From Paenibacillus sp. FSL W8-0426 (lineage in GTDB: Bacteria; Bacillota; Bacilli; Paenibacillales; Paenibacillaceae), in the NCBI RefSeq assembly GCF_037969725.1, contig NZ_CP150203.1:3426001-3490000 (forward strand): 64,000 nucleotides of DNA, read 5' to 3'. Below are positions 16,856 to 25,789 of this stretch, in pieces. The notes beneath the pieces are model-generated. The model had not been told where the DNA came from. It did not search any database and saw only the letters and a list, made by a program, of their open reading frames with translations. Each line of letters opens with the position of its first letter. The stretch's first letter is position 1. The position numbers and the translations under genes are program-made.

Positions 16856-17905
16856 ATGGCTACGCGAAAAGAGGTCGCGGACCTTGCAGGCGTGTCCGAA
16901 GCCACCGTATCCCGCGTGCTTAACGGGGTAGGCCCCATCAAGGAAGAAACGCGCCGCAAAGTGCTTGCAGCTTCCAAAAAGTTGGGATACGTACCGAGCG
17001 CGCTCGCCAGCCGTTTCGCACGCAGCAAAAGCGGAAATCTGGGCGTTGTGTTGCCGTACGTTCCAAAGGCCCATCTATTTTCGGCCTATTTCTTCTCGGA
17101 AATGCTAAGCGGCATCGGCAGCAAGGCCAGGGACAACGGCATGGACTTGCTCGTTCTGTTCAGAACGGCGGACGAAGTGATGGACTATGCGGATCTGTTT
17201 CGCCGCCATAAGGTGGACGCTTGCGTCATTCTAGGGGCGCAAGATGACCCGAGTGAACTGGCGGCCCTGCGGGAACTGCATAATGAAGGGCATCCGTTCT
17301 GCGTGATGAACCAGCATTTTGCCGGCGAATCGTTCATGGAAGTGGATGCGGATCATGTGGAGGGCAGCAGGCTGGCCATCAGGCATCTTGCGGATCAAGG
17401 CTATCGCAAAATCGCGTTCCTCAACGGTCCTGACCGTTATTCCAACAGCCAGGAGCGCCTGCAGGGGGTTCGTATCGGCTTGGCGGAGGCTGGGCTGGGA
17501 GCTGAACCGCATCTTCTCCTGCAGGGCAATTACAGCCGCAGGAGCGGCATGGAGGCTGCCGCAGCCATTGCGAATCGGATCGGCGAGATCGATGCGGTGT
17601 TCGCAGCCAATGACCGGATGGCAATTGGCGTCATGCATGGCCTGCGCGAGCGCGGCATAGCTATAGGCGATTTCCCGGCATTCGTCGGTTACGACGACTC
17701 CGACGCAGCAGAGATGGCGGTTCCGCCGCTAACCAGCGTAAGGGTTCCTTTTTACGAAATGGGCGAGCTGGCCGCCGCAAAGCTGATTCGCCACTCGCTT
17801 GGCGAAAGCGATTACACGGAAGATGAAAGCTCGGCGTTCAACCCGGCAAGGCAGCTGCTGCCGACGAAGCTCATCATCCGGGCGTCTTCGGAACGTAAAG
17901 CTTAA
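16856..17905 (+). CDS. LacI-family transcriptional regulator
   Basis: 349 residues. N-terminal LacI helix-turn-helix MATRKEVADLAGVSEATVSR, hinge helix around PSALASRFAR, and a periplasmic-binding-like effector domain (DAVFAANDRMAIGVM; FVGYDDSD; LTSVRVP). It starts a four-gene operon with two Gfo/Idh/MocA dehydrogenases and ThuA, so its effector is probably a sugar or keto-sugar of that pathway. Start ATG at 16856 follows GAGAGGGGTG. Confidence 0.88.
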   Translation: MATRKEVADLAGVSEATVSRVLNGVGPIKEETRRKVLAASKKLGYVPSALASRFARSKSGNLGVVLPYVPKAHLFSAYFFSEMLSGIGSKARDNGMDLLVLFRTADEVMDYADLFRRHKVDACVILGAQDDPSELAALRELHNEGHPFCVMNQHFAGESFMEVDADHVEGSRLAIRHLADQGYRKIAFLNGPDRYSNSQERLQGVRIGLAEAGLGAEPHLLLQGNYSRRSGMEAAAAIANRIGEIDAVFAANDRMAIGVMHGLRERGIAIGDFPAFVGYDDSDAAEMAVPPLTSVRVPFYEMGELAAAKLIRHSLGESDYTEDESSAFNPARQLLPTKLIIRASSERKA

Positions 17906-17954
17906 AGATTGGTTGCAATGTTAACGATGGCAATTTCCAAAGGAGGAAACGATC

Positions 17955-19127
17955 ATGTCAAAACGTCTTCGTGTCGGAATGGTAGGATACAAATTCATGG
18001 GAAAGGCCCACAGCAACGCTTACCGCGCTCTGCCGATGTTCTTCCCTTCGGCTCCGCTCCAGCCTGAGATGTCCGTGATCTGCGGACGGAGCGAGCAGGG
18101 AGTTCAAGCGGCTGCTCAGCAGTTCGGATGGGCTGAAAGCGTAACGGACTGGCGGGAGCTCGTGAAGCGCGACGACATCGACCTGATCGATATCAACGCG
18201 CCGAGCGACGCGCACAAGGAAATCGCGCTAGAAGCGGCACGGCAGGGCAAGCACCTCTTCTGCGAAAAACCGCTGGCGCTTTCGCTGGCGGATTCCCGCG
18301 AAATGCTTCAGGCAGCGGAGGAAGCGGGCATTTCCCACATGGTCGGATTCAACTATCGCTTCTCTCCGGCCGTGCAGTTGGCGAAGGAGCTGGTGGAGAG
18401 CGGACGTCTCGGCAAAATTTATCATTTCCGCGCGTTCTTCCTTCAGGACTGGATTCTCGATCCATCGTTCCCGCTCGTTTGGCGCCTGCAAAAAGACGTG
18501 GCCGGGTCCGGTTCGCACGGCGATCTTGGTGCTCACCTGATCGATCTGGCGCGTTTCCTGGTCGGCGAATTCAAGGAAGTCATCGGCATGAGCGAAACGT
18601 TTATCAAACAGCGTCCGCTGGCTTCGGAAATGACCGGACTGACCGCTAAAGGCAATTCGGGCACCGATGCGCCGATGGGCGAAGTTACGGTGGATGATGC
18701 GACCTTGTTCCTCGCACGTTTTGAGAACGGTGCGGTGGGCAGTTTCGAGGCGACTCGTTTTGCGGCAGGCCATCGCAGCACCAATTCGTTCGAGATCAAC
18801 GGCAGCTTGGGCAGCGTGCGCTTCGATTTCGAACGCATGAACGAGTTGGAAGTGTACTTCACGAAGGATGAGGAAGATGTGCAAGGTTTCCGGCGCGTGC
18901 TTGCGACCGATGCGGCGCATAAGTATGCCGAGGCTTGGTGGCCGGCTGGGCACACGATCGGCTTCGAGCATACGTTCACGCATGAAATGCTGGAACTGGT
19001 GACGGCAATCTCCGAAGGACGCCAGCCTCAGCCAAGCTTCCATGACGGCGTAGCTTGTCAGGCCGTATTGGAAGCCGTGGAACGTTCCGTAACGGAACGG
19101 CGTTGGGTCGGACTGGAAGAAATGTAG
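17955..19127 (+). CDS. Gfo/Idh/MocA-family oxidoreductase
   Basis: 390 residues. N-terminal Rossmann fold starting VGMVGYKFMGKAHSNAY (a GxxFxG-type dinucleotide loop), then the family EKPLALS motif (the catalytic-type Lys of xCEKP) and a C-terminal alpha/beta domain with GDLGAHLIDLARFL. Members oxidise or reduce sugar hydroxyls with NAD(P); substrate unknown. It lies 49 nt after the LacI gene with an AAAGGAGG site, and 72 nt before thuA-like gene. Confidence 0.86.
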   Translation: MSKRLRVGMVGYKFMGKAHSNAYRALPMFFPSAPLQPEMSVICGRSEQGVQAAAQQFGWAESVTDWRELVKRDDIDLIDINAPSDAHKEIALEAARQGKHLFCEKPLALSLADSREMLQAAEEAGISHMVGFNYRFSPAVQLAKELVESGRLGKIYHFRAFFLQDWILDPSFPLVWRLQKDVAGSGSHGDLGAHLIDLARFLVGEFKEVIGMSETFIKQRPLASEMTGLTAKGNSGTDAPMGEVTVDDATLFLARFENGAVGSFEATRFAAGHRSTNSFEINGSLGSVRFDFERMNELEVYFTKDEEDVQGFRRVLATDAAHKYAEAWWPAGHTIGFEHTFTHEMLELVTAISEGRQPQPSFHDGVACQAVLEAVERSVTERRWVGLEEM

Positions 19128-19199
19128 GGTTGAGGCAACAAAGTACAAAGTGCCATGGCAGCGAATATAACAAACTTTCGGGAAAGCGAGTGATTGGCG

Positions 19200-19928
19200 A
19201 TGAGCAAAGCTTTGATCGTATGGGGTGGCTGGGATGGTCACGAACCGGAACAGGTAGCGGCTATTTTTGAACGCATTTTGAAGGAAGAAGGATTTGAGGT
19301 AGAGGTATCCAACACGCTGGACTCCTACGCCGATGCACAGAAACTGCTTGACCTGGATCTGATCGTTCCGTTGTGGACGATGGGGCAGATTGAACAAGAG
19401 CTGGTCAATAACGTATCCGCGGCCGTACAGAGCGGGGTCGGTCTTGCAGGCTGCCACGGCGGCATGTGCGACGCGTTCCGCAACAACGTTGATTGGCAGT
19501 TCATGACGGGTGGACAATGGGTTGCCCATCCCGGCAACGATGGCGTCGAGTACACGGTGAACATGAAGCGCGGGTCAAGCCCGCTCCTGGATCATATCGA
19601 AGACTTCGAAGTCAAAAGCGAGCAATATTACCTGCATGTCGATCCTGCGGTGGAAGTATTGGCAACAACCCGCTTCCCGATCGTTAACGGTCCTCATGCG
19701 GCGAACGGTCCTGTCGACATGCCTGTTGTCTGGACGAAGCGCTGGGGAGCCGGCCGCGTGTTCTACAACTCGCTCGGACACCATGCCGACATCGTGGACA
19801 TGAAACCCGTGTCCGAAATGATGCGCAGCGGTTTCAAATGGGCGGCGGCAGGCAAAGCCGTGGCCAAAGAACGGAATGTTGCGAGCACGGAAGCATACAC
19901 AGGCATGGCGGATAATCAAACGGTATAA
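19200..19928 (+). CDS. ThuA-domain protein
   Basis: 242 residues, ThuA-like (class I glutamine-amidotransferase-like fold): N-terminal KALIVWGGWDGHEPEQVA, GVGLAGCHGGMCDAF in place of the nucleophile elbow, and a C-terminal PVVWTKRWGAGRVFYNSLGH. In Rhizobia ThuA works with the MocA-type dehydrogenase ThuB in conversion of trehalose and similar disaccharides to 3-keto forms. Here it sits between two such dehydrogenases, so a keto-sugar step is likely. The ATG at 19200 has only a weak GCGAG site; a TTG two codons earlier is possible. Confidence 0.84.
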   Translation: MSKALIVWGGWDGHEPEQVAAIFERILKEEGFEVEVSNTLDSYADAQKLLDLDLIVPLWTMGQIEQELVNNVSAAVQSGVGLAGCHGGMCDAFRNNVDWQFMTGGQWVAHPGNDGVEYTVNMKRGSSPLLDHIEDFEVKSEQYYLHVDPAVEVLATTRFPIVNGPHAANGPVDMPVVWTKRWGAGRVFYNSLGHHADIVDMKPVSEMMRSGFKWAAAGKAVAKERNVASTEAYTGMADNQTV

Positions 19929-19985
19929 CGCGGCTTAAAGAAGCTCCAACAATTCAATTAACGCCCGAAGGGAGTACGGACAATC

Positions 19986-21092
19986 ATGGACAAAATGAAA
20001 GTCGGCATTATTGGTTGCGGCAAAATCAGCGGCATCTACATGGAAAACTGCCACCGATTCGAGGTGCTCGAGCTTGCAGCCGTAGCGGATATCGACCGGA
20101 AGCGCGCGGAGGAACAGGCTGCTGCCTATCAGGTTCCGAAAGTATATTCGGTGGAAGAGATTTTGGCGGATCCCGAAATCGAACTGATCATCAACCTGAC
20201 GATCCCCGCCGTACATGCGGATGTCTGCTTGAAGGCGCTTGAAGCAGGCAAACACGTCTACGTCGAAAAACCCCTTGCCGTTACCCGCGAAGAAGGTCAA
20301 GCCGTGCTGGAGCTTGCCCGCGAAAAGGGCTTGCTGGTCGGCTGCGCACCCGAAACGTTCTTCGGTTCCGGCATTCAGACATCGCTGAAACTCGTCGAAG
20401 ACGGGGTAATTGGCAAGCCGATGTCTGCGACCGCTTTTATGATGAGCCGCGGCCACGAGCACTGGCATCCGGATCCGGAGTTTTACTATGCATCCGGCGG
20501 CGGCCCGATGTTCGACATGGGTCCTTATTATTTGACGGCACTGGTGCAGCTGCTCGGACCGATCTCCAAAATTGCGGGCATGACGGGCAAGGCCATGGAC
20601 CAACGCACCATTAGCAGCGAGAAAAAGCGGGGCCAAACGATCCAAGTGGACATTCCGACGCACGTAACCGGTCTGCTGCAATTCGAGCAAGGGGCGATCG
20701 GCACGCTCATCACGAGCTTTGACGTATTTGGCGGAAGCGCACTGCCTCCGATCGAGGTTTATGGAACGCATGGCACGCTGCAAGTTCCCGATCCGAACAC
20801 CTTCGGCGGTCCGGTCCGGTATCGCTTGACGGGCGAGCAGGAGTGGACCGAGGTTCCGCTGCTTCCCGGCTATCAGGAAAACACGCGCGGAATCGGCGTT
20901 GCGGATATGGCATACGCTGCGCGCAGCGGCCGCGCTCATCGGGCAAGCGGGGAATTGGCATACCATGTGCTTGAAGCCATGTGGGCCTTCCATGACTCCT
21001 CCGATACCGGAACGTTCTACGAGATGAAGAGCACCTGCAAACGTCCGGCGGCGCTGCCGGAGAACTTGCCGTTGTACACGCTGGATCAATAA
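19986..21092 (+). CDS. Gfo/Idh/MocA-family oxidoreductase
   Basis: 368 residues, paralogue of the dehydrogenase two genes upstream. Rossmann start VGIIGCGKISGIYMENC, motif YVEKPLAVT, and C-terminal domain with GGPMFDMGPYYLTALVQLLG. GAAGGGAG lies 10 nt before ATG. Having two divergent family members around ThuA suggests oxidation at one end of the pathway and re-reduction at the other, which is inference. Last gene of the operon. Confidence 0.86.
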   Translation: MDKMKVGIIGCGKISGIYMENCHRFEVLELAAVADIDRKRAEEQAAAYQVPKVYSVEEILADPEIELIINLTIPAVHADVCLKALEAGKHVYVEKPLAVTREEGQAVLELAREKGLLVGCAPETFFGSGIQTSLKLVEDGVIGKPMSATAFMMSRGHEHWHPDPEFYYASGGGPMFDMGPYYLTALVQLLGPISKIAGMTGKAMDQRTISSEKKRGQTIQVDIPTHVTGLLQFEQGAIGTLITSFDVFGGSALPPIEVYGTHGTLQVPDPNTFGGPVRYRLTGEQEWTEVPLLPGYQENTRGIGVADMAYAARSGRAHRASGELAYHVLEAMWAFHDSSDTGTFYEMKSTCKRPAALPENLPLYTLDQ

Positions 21093-21142
21093 AAAAACTT
21101 CGTCAATAGCAGCTCATTCAACCGGCTGCAAGACCATGAAAA

Positions 21143-21178
21143 CAGCCCCGCGTCCTTATCATTAAGGAGGCGGGGCTG
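21143..21178. terminator. Bidirectional terminator between convergent operons
   Basis: Stem cagccccgc/gcggggctg (9 bp) continued after a small bulge by tcctta/taagga, with T-rich sequence on both sides in the respective directions. Confidence 0.8.
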
Positions 21179-21228
21179 CTGCTTTTCACGATCGAGTTAC
21201 AATAATTCAAGGTTTACCGATATAAGGT

Positions 21229-22047
21229 TCAAGGTTCAAAACCCGCCTGGCTGACCCGGATTTCGTCCGGGGAGAAGCATGTCCGCATGCGCTCCAGCAC
21301 GATTCGGTAAGCATCCGGACCGTACCATTCCTCATATCCGCCTTCTTCATAAAGGGCATCCAAGCCAAGCCTGCGCGTGCGTTTGCCTTCGCTGCCGTCG
21401 CCCATGAAATAATCGTCGATGCAAATGCGCTGCGTAAGCGGCCTCAGCAGGGAAGCGAATCGTTCGCTGCTTGGCAAAACCGGAGCGATCGCTGCCTGCG
21501 TCGGAATGCCTGCGTCGCGCAGTGCGGCAAGCGCTTTTAATCTTGCAGCGATCGGCGGCGCAGCCGGGCTGAACAGCTTGCGGACATGCTCCAGATCGGT
21601 TTCCACCGTCATGCTTACACGCACGCGCTGACCCAAGGATTGAAGCAGGTCGATATCCCGGGTGACGAGAGGACTGCGGGTCTGGACCAGCACGAAGTCT
21701 GGTGGATCGTCGGCCATCACCTCCAGCAAAGAGCGCGTGACACGTTCTTTATGTTCGACTGGCTGATAAGGATCGGTGCTGGAGGACATAAATATCGTCA
21801 CAGGACCTTTGGCCTTGGCACGTTTGAGCTCGCGGACAAACACGGCGGCGGCCTGCTGCTTCACATCGACCCAACTGCCCCAGGCCTCACCGCGAAACAG
21901 CGCCACCGGCATCTGCCTGACATAACAATATGAACACGCAAAGGAACATCCGGCGTACGGATTCAACGTGTGGGAATACCCTTGAAGGAAGCCGCTTCCT
22001 TTGTTCATCAGCGATTTTGGCGTTTTATGGAAAATGGTCGCTTTCAT
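21229..22047 (-). CDS. SPL-family radical SAM protein
   Basis: 272 residues of the COG1533 (SplB-like) group. The [4Fe-4S] site is CSFACSYCYV (CX3CX2C) near residue 35, preceded by NPYAGC and followed by SSSTDPYQP and an SVETD-like stretch (SMTVETD). Related to spore photoproduct lyase in the core, but shorter and without its C-terminal Cys region, so it should not be assumed to repair spore photoproduct. Start overlaps the upstream ada-like stop by 4 nt (ATGA), implying a shared DNA-damage or alkylation-response operon. Confidence 0.82.
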   Translation of the reverse strand: MKATIFHKTPKSLMNKGSGFLQGYSHTLNPYAGCSFACSYCYVRQMPVALFRGEAWGSWVDVKQQAAAVFVRELKRAKAKGPVTIFMSSSTDPYQPVEHKERVTRSLLEVMADDPPDFVLVQTRSPLVTRDIDLLQSLGQRVRVSMTVETDLEHVRKLFSPAAPPIAARLKALAALRDAGIPTQAAIAPVLPSSERFASLLRPLTQRICIDDYFMGDGSEGKRTRRLGLDALYEEGGYEEWYGPDAYRIVLERMRTCFSPDEIRVSQAGFEP

Positions 22048-22637
22048 GAGTCATCACCTAACTTTTCCCGATACTGTGCGGGCGTGAGGCCGGTCGATTT
22101 TCGAAAGAGGGTACTAAAATAAGCGGCATTCGGTATGCCGACCTTGGGCCCGATCTCGGCAATGGAAAGGCTCTGGTCGCGCAGCAAGCCTTTGGCTGCA
22201 GCCATCCGTTTCGTTTGAATGTATTGAACCGGCGTCATGCCGGTGACCCGCTTGAATACGCGGTGCAAATGATAGGGACTGCCGTGACTCGCAGCGGCCA
22301 ATGCGTCCAGCGTAATTGCTTCGGCATAATGGACATGAATATAGTCGGTAACGACGGCAATCCATTCCTGGTCCGGAACCCGTTTTCCCGTAGGCTTGCA
22401 GCGTTTGCAAGGTCTAAACCCGCGATTCAGCGCCTCATCGGCGTTTGCGAAGAGCAGAACGTTTTCGGGAAGCGGAGCCTTGGATTTGCAGGAAGGACGG
22501 CAGAAGATGCCTGTTGTCGCGACGCCGTAAAAGAATCGCCCGTCCCAGGACGCATCGTTGCCGATGATGGCTTTCCAGTGTTCCTCGCTCAAGGATAACG
22601 ATTTTGCGCCGGCTCGACGGTCTGCGGCATGTTTCAT
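22044..22637 (-). CDS. AdaA-like methyl-phosphotriester acceptor / AraC-type regulator
   Basis: 197 residues. N-terminal Ada zinc domain with the four-Cys set FCRPSC ... RPCKRCKP (first Cys is the methyl acceptor in Ada), then an AraC-type double helix-turn-helix (ITLDALAAASHGSPYHLHRVF; IAEIGPKVGIPNAAYFSTLF). No O6-methylguanine transferase domain, so it matches B. subtilis AdaA rather than E. coli Ada. It would sense methylated DNA phosphates and activate its operon. The start is the ATG after GGAGGTG; the frame extends further upstream without similarity. Confidence 0.86.
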   Translation of the reverse strand: MKHAADRRAGAKSLSLSEEHWKAIIGNDASWDGRFFYGVATTGIFCRPSCKSKAPLPENVLLFANADEALNRGFRPCKRCKPTGKRVPDQEWIAVVTDYIHVHYAEAITLDALAAASHGSPYHLHRVFKRVTGMTPVQYIQTKRMAAAKGLLRDQSLSIAEIGPKVGIPNAAYFSTLFRKSTGLTPAQYREKLGDDS

Positions 22638-22846
22638 GGCACTCACCTCCAGTTCCATTATAACCGTCTTGAGATCGTCAACAACGGTGAAAGAACGTAA
22701 AAGCAAGATTTCAAAACGAATTTCTGAGAAGTCCAATAGAGCATGCGATGAGGTGAGGTGCTGCCTTCAATCTGAATGCAATATAAGCTACAATGTACTG
22801 GAGACTGATAATAATATTTACTCATCGATGAAAGAGGTAGGTAGAC

Positions 22847-23827
22847 ATGGTTCGTTTTGGCGTGGTAGGTACGAATTGGATTACGGAAAGGCTGCTGGAG
22901 GCTGCCGTGCAGGTCGAAGGTTTCGAGTTGACGGCCATCTTTTCGAGAACCGCGGAGAAGGCGAATGCCTTTGCCGATCAATATCAAGCAGAACATCGGT
23001 TCACGAATTTGGAAGAAATGGCAGCGAGCGAGCATCTGGATGCCGTATACATCGCTACGCCCAATACGCTTCATGCCGCGCAGGCAGAATTGTTTCTGCG
23101 TAACGGCAAACATGTGTTGTGCGAGAAGCCTTTGGCGGCCAACAGCGCCGAAGTCGGTCGCATGATCGAGGTTGCGCGCAAGCACGATGTCCTCTTGATG
23201 GAGGCCATGAAATCGACCGTGCTGCCCGTGTTCCGGATGGTGCAATCGCATCTGCACAAAATCGGGCCTGTTCGCAAATACGTGGCCAGCTATTGCCAGT
23301 ATTCCTCGCGTTATGACAAATACAAGGAAGGCGTCGTGCTGAACGCATTTAAACCGGAACTGGCGAACGGGGCGCTGATGGATCTTGGGGTGTACTGCCT
23401 GTATCCGCTGATTACCCTGTTTGGCGCACCCCAGCAGGTGCAGGCGCAAGCGATGATGCTGGATTCCGGCGTGGACGGCCAGGGCAGCGTCCTTTTGAAT
23501 TATGAAGGATTGGAAGCCGTCGTGACGTATTCGAAAATTTCGAATTCCTATGTTCCTACCGAAATTATGGGCGAACGGGGCAGCATCCTGATCGACAAAA
23601 TCGGATCCCCTGAACAGGCCGAAATCCGGTACAACGACGGCACCGTCGAGAACATTGCGGCGGATCAGACGCACCCGGTCATGTATTATGAGGTGGAGGA
23701 GTTCGTGAAGCTGATCGAAGAGGGCAGACGAGAGTCGGACATCAATACGTATGAACGCTCCCTGGTCACGATGCAGGTCATGGATCGGATTCGGAAGCAA
23801 ATCGGACTTGTTTTCCCGAATGATTGA
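22847..23827 (+). CDS. Gfo/Idh/MocA-family oxidoreductase
   Basis: 326 residues, shorter than the two at 17955 and 19986. Rossmann start VRFGVVGTNWITERLLEAA, family motif VLCEKPLAANS, and DLGVYCLYPLITLFG. Resembles the YrbE/YhhX-type dehydrogenases. Substrate unknown. AAAGAGGTAGG precedes the ATG; the methyltransferase gene follows after 31 nt. Confidence 0.84.
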   Translation: MVRFGVVGTNWITERLLEAAVQVEGFELTAIFSRTAEKANAFADQYQAEHRFTNLEEMAASEHLDAVYIATPNTLHAAQAELFLRNGKHVLCEKPLAANSAEVGRMIEVARKHDVLLMEAMKSTVLPVFRMVQSHLHKIGPVRKYVASYCQYSSRYDKYKEGVVLNAFKPELANGALMDLGVYCLYPLITLFGAPQQVQAQAMMLDSGVDGQGSVLLNYEGLEAVVTYSKISNSYVPTEIMGERGSILIDKIGSPEQAEIRYNDGTVENIAADQTHPVMYYEVEEFVKLIEEGRRESDINTYERSLVTMQVMDRIRKQIGLVFPND

Positions 23828-23858
23828 ATGAAAAATTGGAAAGTCGAGGCGAGTAGAG

Positions 23859-24578
23859 ATGAGCGAGAACAGAAGAGAAGAGCAAACGGGACGGTCGTCC
23901 GCTTTGGAGCTGGACCAGATCGTGTTTATCGGAAGAACGTTTGAAGAATACGTGCGCATGTTCGATCTTCGTCCGGAAGAACTGCGTGGCACATCCATTC
24001 TGGATTGTCCGGGAGGCGCATGTTCCTTTACGGCGCGAGCCTGCGAGCTCGGTGCCCGTGCCGTTGCGGCCGATATCGCGTATGCGTTTGATTTGGAGAG
24101 TTTAAGGTTGAAGGGGCAGGCAGACATCGATCATACGATGCGGCAGTTGTCCAAAGTAAGCGACGGCTTTCGTTGGGAGGAGCACGGGTCGATCGACGGC
24201 CTGAAAGTGGAACGATTGCGTGCGCTCAGAGAGAGTACCGATGACATGGCCAACTTTCCGGAACGTTATGTCTCAGCCGTGCTGCCTGGTCTGCCGTTTG
24301 AGGATGAACGGTTCGATTTGACGTTATCGGCCCATTTCCTTTTTACCTACGCAGATCAGCTGGATCTGGATTTCCATGTGCGTACCTTGCGGGAGCTGCT
24401 GCGGGTGACCAAAGGGGAGCTGCGCATTTTCCCTACGGCAGATCGTTCGGGGAAACGCTACAGTCAAATGGATGAGCTGCTGGCTTCGGTGGCGGATTCC
24501 GGGTATTCCGTATCGGAAGTGAAGACCGCATACGAGTTCCAGTCGGGCGCACACACGATGCTAATCATCCGAAAATGA
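23859..24578 (+). CDS. SAM-dependent methyltransferase (class I)
   Basis: 239 residues. Motif I is ILDCPGGACSFTARACELGA (SAM-binding Gly loop), with acidic AADIAY after it and FDLTLSAHFLF as motif IV/post. The middle (residues ~80-140) holds an inserted helical stretch. Reaction unknown. Likely co-transcribed with the preceding dehydrogenase. Confidence 0.75.
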   Translation: MSENRREEQTGRSSALELDQIVFIGRTFEEYVRMFDLRPEELRGTSILDCPGGACSFTARACELGARAVAADIAYAFDLESLRLKGQADIDHTMRQLSKVSDGFRWEEHGSIDGLKVERLRALRESTDDMANFPERYVSAVLPGLPFEDERFDLTLSAHFLFTYADQLDLDFHVRTLRELLRVTKGELRIFPTADRSGKRYSQMDELLASVADSGYSVSEVKTAYEFQSGAHTMLIIRK

Positions 24579-24653
24579 TCTTATCAGGCAGGGATTTTCC
24601 TCCGCTGTGGAACATCAGTGGTTGAAATCAGGCAGGTTGCCGCTTTCCGGAAT

Positions 24654-24683
24654 TTGTTGTTCTTCGTCAGCGCCCGTTATAAT
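24654..24683 (+). promoter_or_regulatory. Promoter of the epimerase-like gene
   Basis: TTGTTG (24654-24659), 18-nt spacer, perfect TATAAT (24678-24683), 34 nt before the start codon. Confidence 0.6.
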
Positions 24684-24716
24684 TTGGTTTAAGTCAGAAC
24701 GTGCAGAGGAGGTTAA

Positions 24717-25616
24717 ATGGGAATGAAAAAAGTGCTTATTCTTGGCGGTACGCGTTTCTTTGGCAAACGTCTGGTAGACCATCTGTTATGGGAAGGCCAA
24801 TCGGAGATTACGATCGCTACGCGCGGCAATACGGATCCAGGTTTCCCAGAAGAGGTGAGAAGGATCAAATTGGACCGGGAAGATCCGCAATCCCTTGCGG
24901 CTGTCGCGCAGTCAGACCACTGGGATGTCGTCTACGACAACATCTGTTATTCGCCGAATGACGCCACATCCGCTTGTGAGGCCTTCAAGGGAAGAACGCG
25001 GCGTTATGTGCTGACGTCAACGTTGTCCGTCTATGGCGATCCGCGCCCCGGGTTTACGGAGACCGATTTTGATCCATATACATATCCGGTCCAACCGGGA
25101 GGCCGCGACGATTTCTCCTACGGTGAGGGCAAACGGCTGGCGGAGGCGGTATTTTTCCAACAGGCAGATTTTCCGGTGGCTGCGATGCGCATCCCGATTG
25201 TGCTCGGCATCGATGATTATACGAAACGTCTGCATTTCCATGTCGAACATGTTCAAAAAGGCAAGCCGATCGGCATTCCGAACAAAGATGCGGAGATTGC
25301 CTTCATCAACTCGACCGAAGCGGCGAGGTTTCTCGCATGGCTTGGCAAACATTCGTTGACGGGTCCTGTCAACGCTGCATCCAAAGGCACGATCACCCTG
25401 TCGGCGATGATGAACCTGATCGAAACCGTGACCGGCATGCAGGCCCAGATCCTGACCCGGACAGGGCCGGAAGACATGTCGCCGTTCGGCGTGGCGCAAT
25501 CGTGGTTCATGGATACAGCGAAAGCGGAGCAGGAAGGGTATTCGTTCGAGGCATTGATGGACTGGTTCCCGGGTCTTGTCAGAGAAGTCGCGCTGGCGCT
25601 TCAATCCAACGTTTGA
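24717..25616 (+). CDS. NAD(P)-dependent epimerase/dehydratase-family protein
   Basis: 299 residues, extended SDR. N-terminal ILGGTRFFGKRLVDHL (GxxxFxG type), active-site YGEGK (YxxxK) around residue 138, and LTSTLSVYG upstream of it. Close to the group annotated as NAD-dependent epimerase or mRNA-binding-like CSP41 proteins in Bacillota; substrate not predictable. Two in-frame ATGs (24717 and 24723) follow GGAGG at 24707-24712 with 4 and 10 nt spacing; either may be used. Confidence 0.8.
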   Translation: MGMKKVLILGGTRFFGKRLVDHLLWEGQSEITIATRGNTDPGFPEEVRRIKLDREDPQSLAAVAQSDHWDVVYDNICYSPNDATSACEAFKGRTRRYVLTSTLSVYGDPRPGFTETDFDPYTYPVQPGGRDDFSYGEGKRLAEAVFFQQADFPVAAMRIPIVLGIDDYTKRLHFHVEHVQKGKPIGIPNKDAEIAFINSTEAARFLAWLGKHSLTGPVNAASKGTITLSAMMNLIETVTGMQAQILTRTGPEDMSPFGVAQSWFMDTAKAEQEGYSFEALMDWFPGLVREVALALQSNV

Positions 25617-25691
25617 ACGATAATGTCCCAGAGTATGATTAATGCGACCACGAATCTACGATCGAGCTGAGCATACGCGGTTATTATAAAG

Positions 25692-25725
25692 AGACCATGC
25701 ATCCAACGCGATGCATGGTCTTTGT
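25692..25725. terminator. Bidirectional terminator
   Basis: Perfect 11-bp stem agaccatgcat/atgcatggtct with an 8-nt loop between two convergent genes; T-rich on the plus side and A-rich 5' flank (T-rich for the minus strand). Confidence 0.8.
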
Positions 25726-25789
25726 TTATCAAGCGGCGGATGAAACCATACCCGGAACCATCCGCGTATTCAGCAAATTGCTCCATCAC

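Noticed and set aside
18228..19529. Minus-strand frame across the MocA and ThuA genes
   Set aside because: Crosses a gene boundary on the other strand and has no conserved motif.
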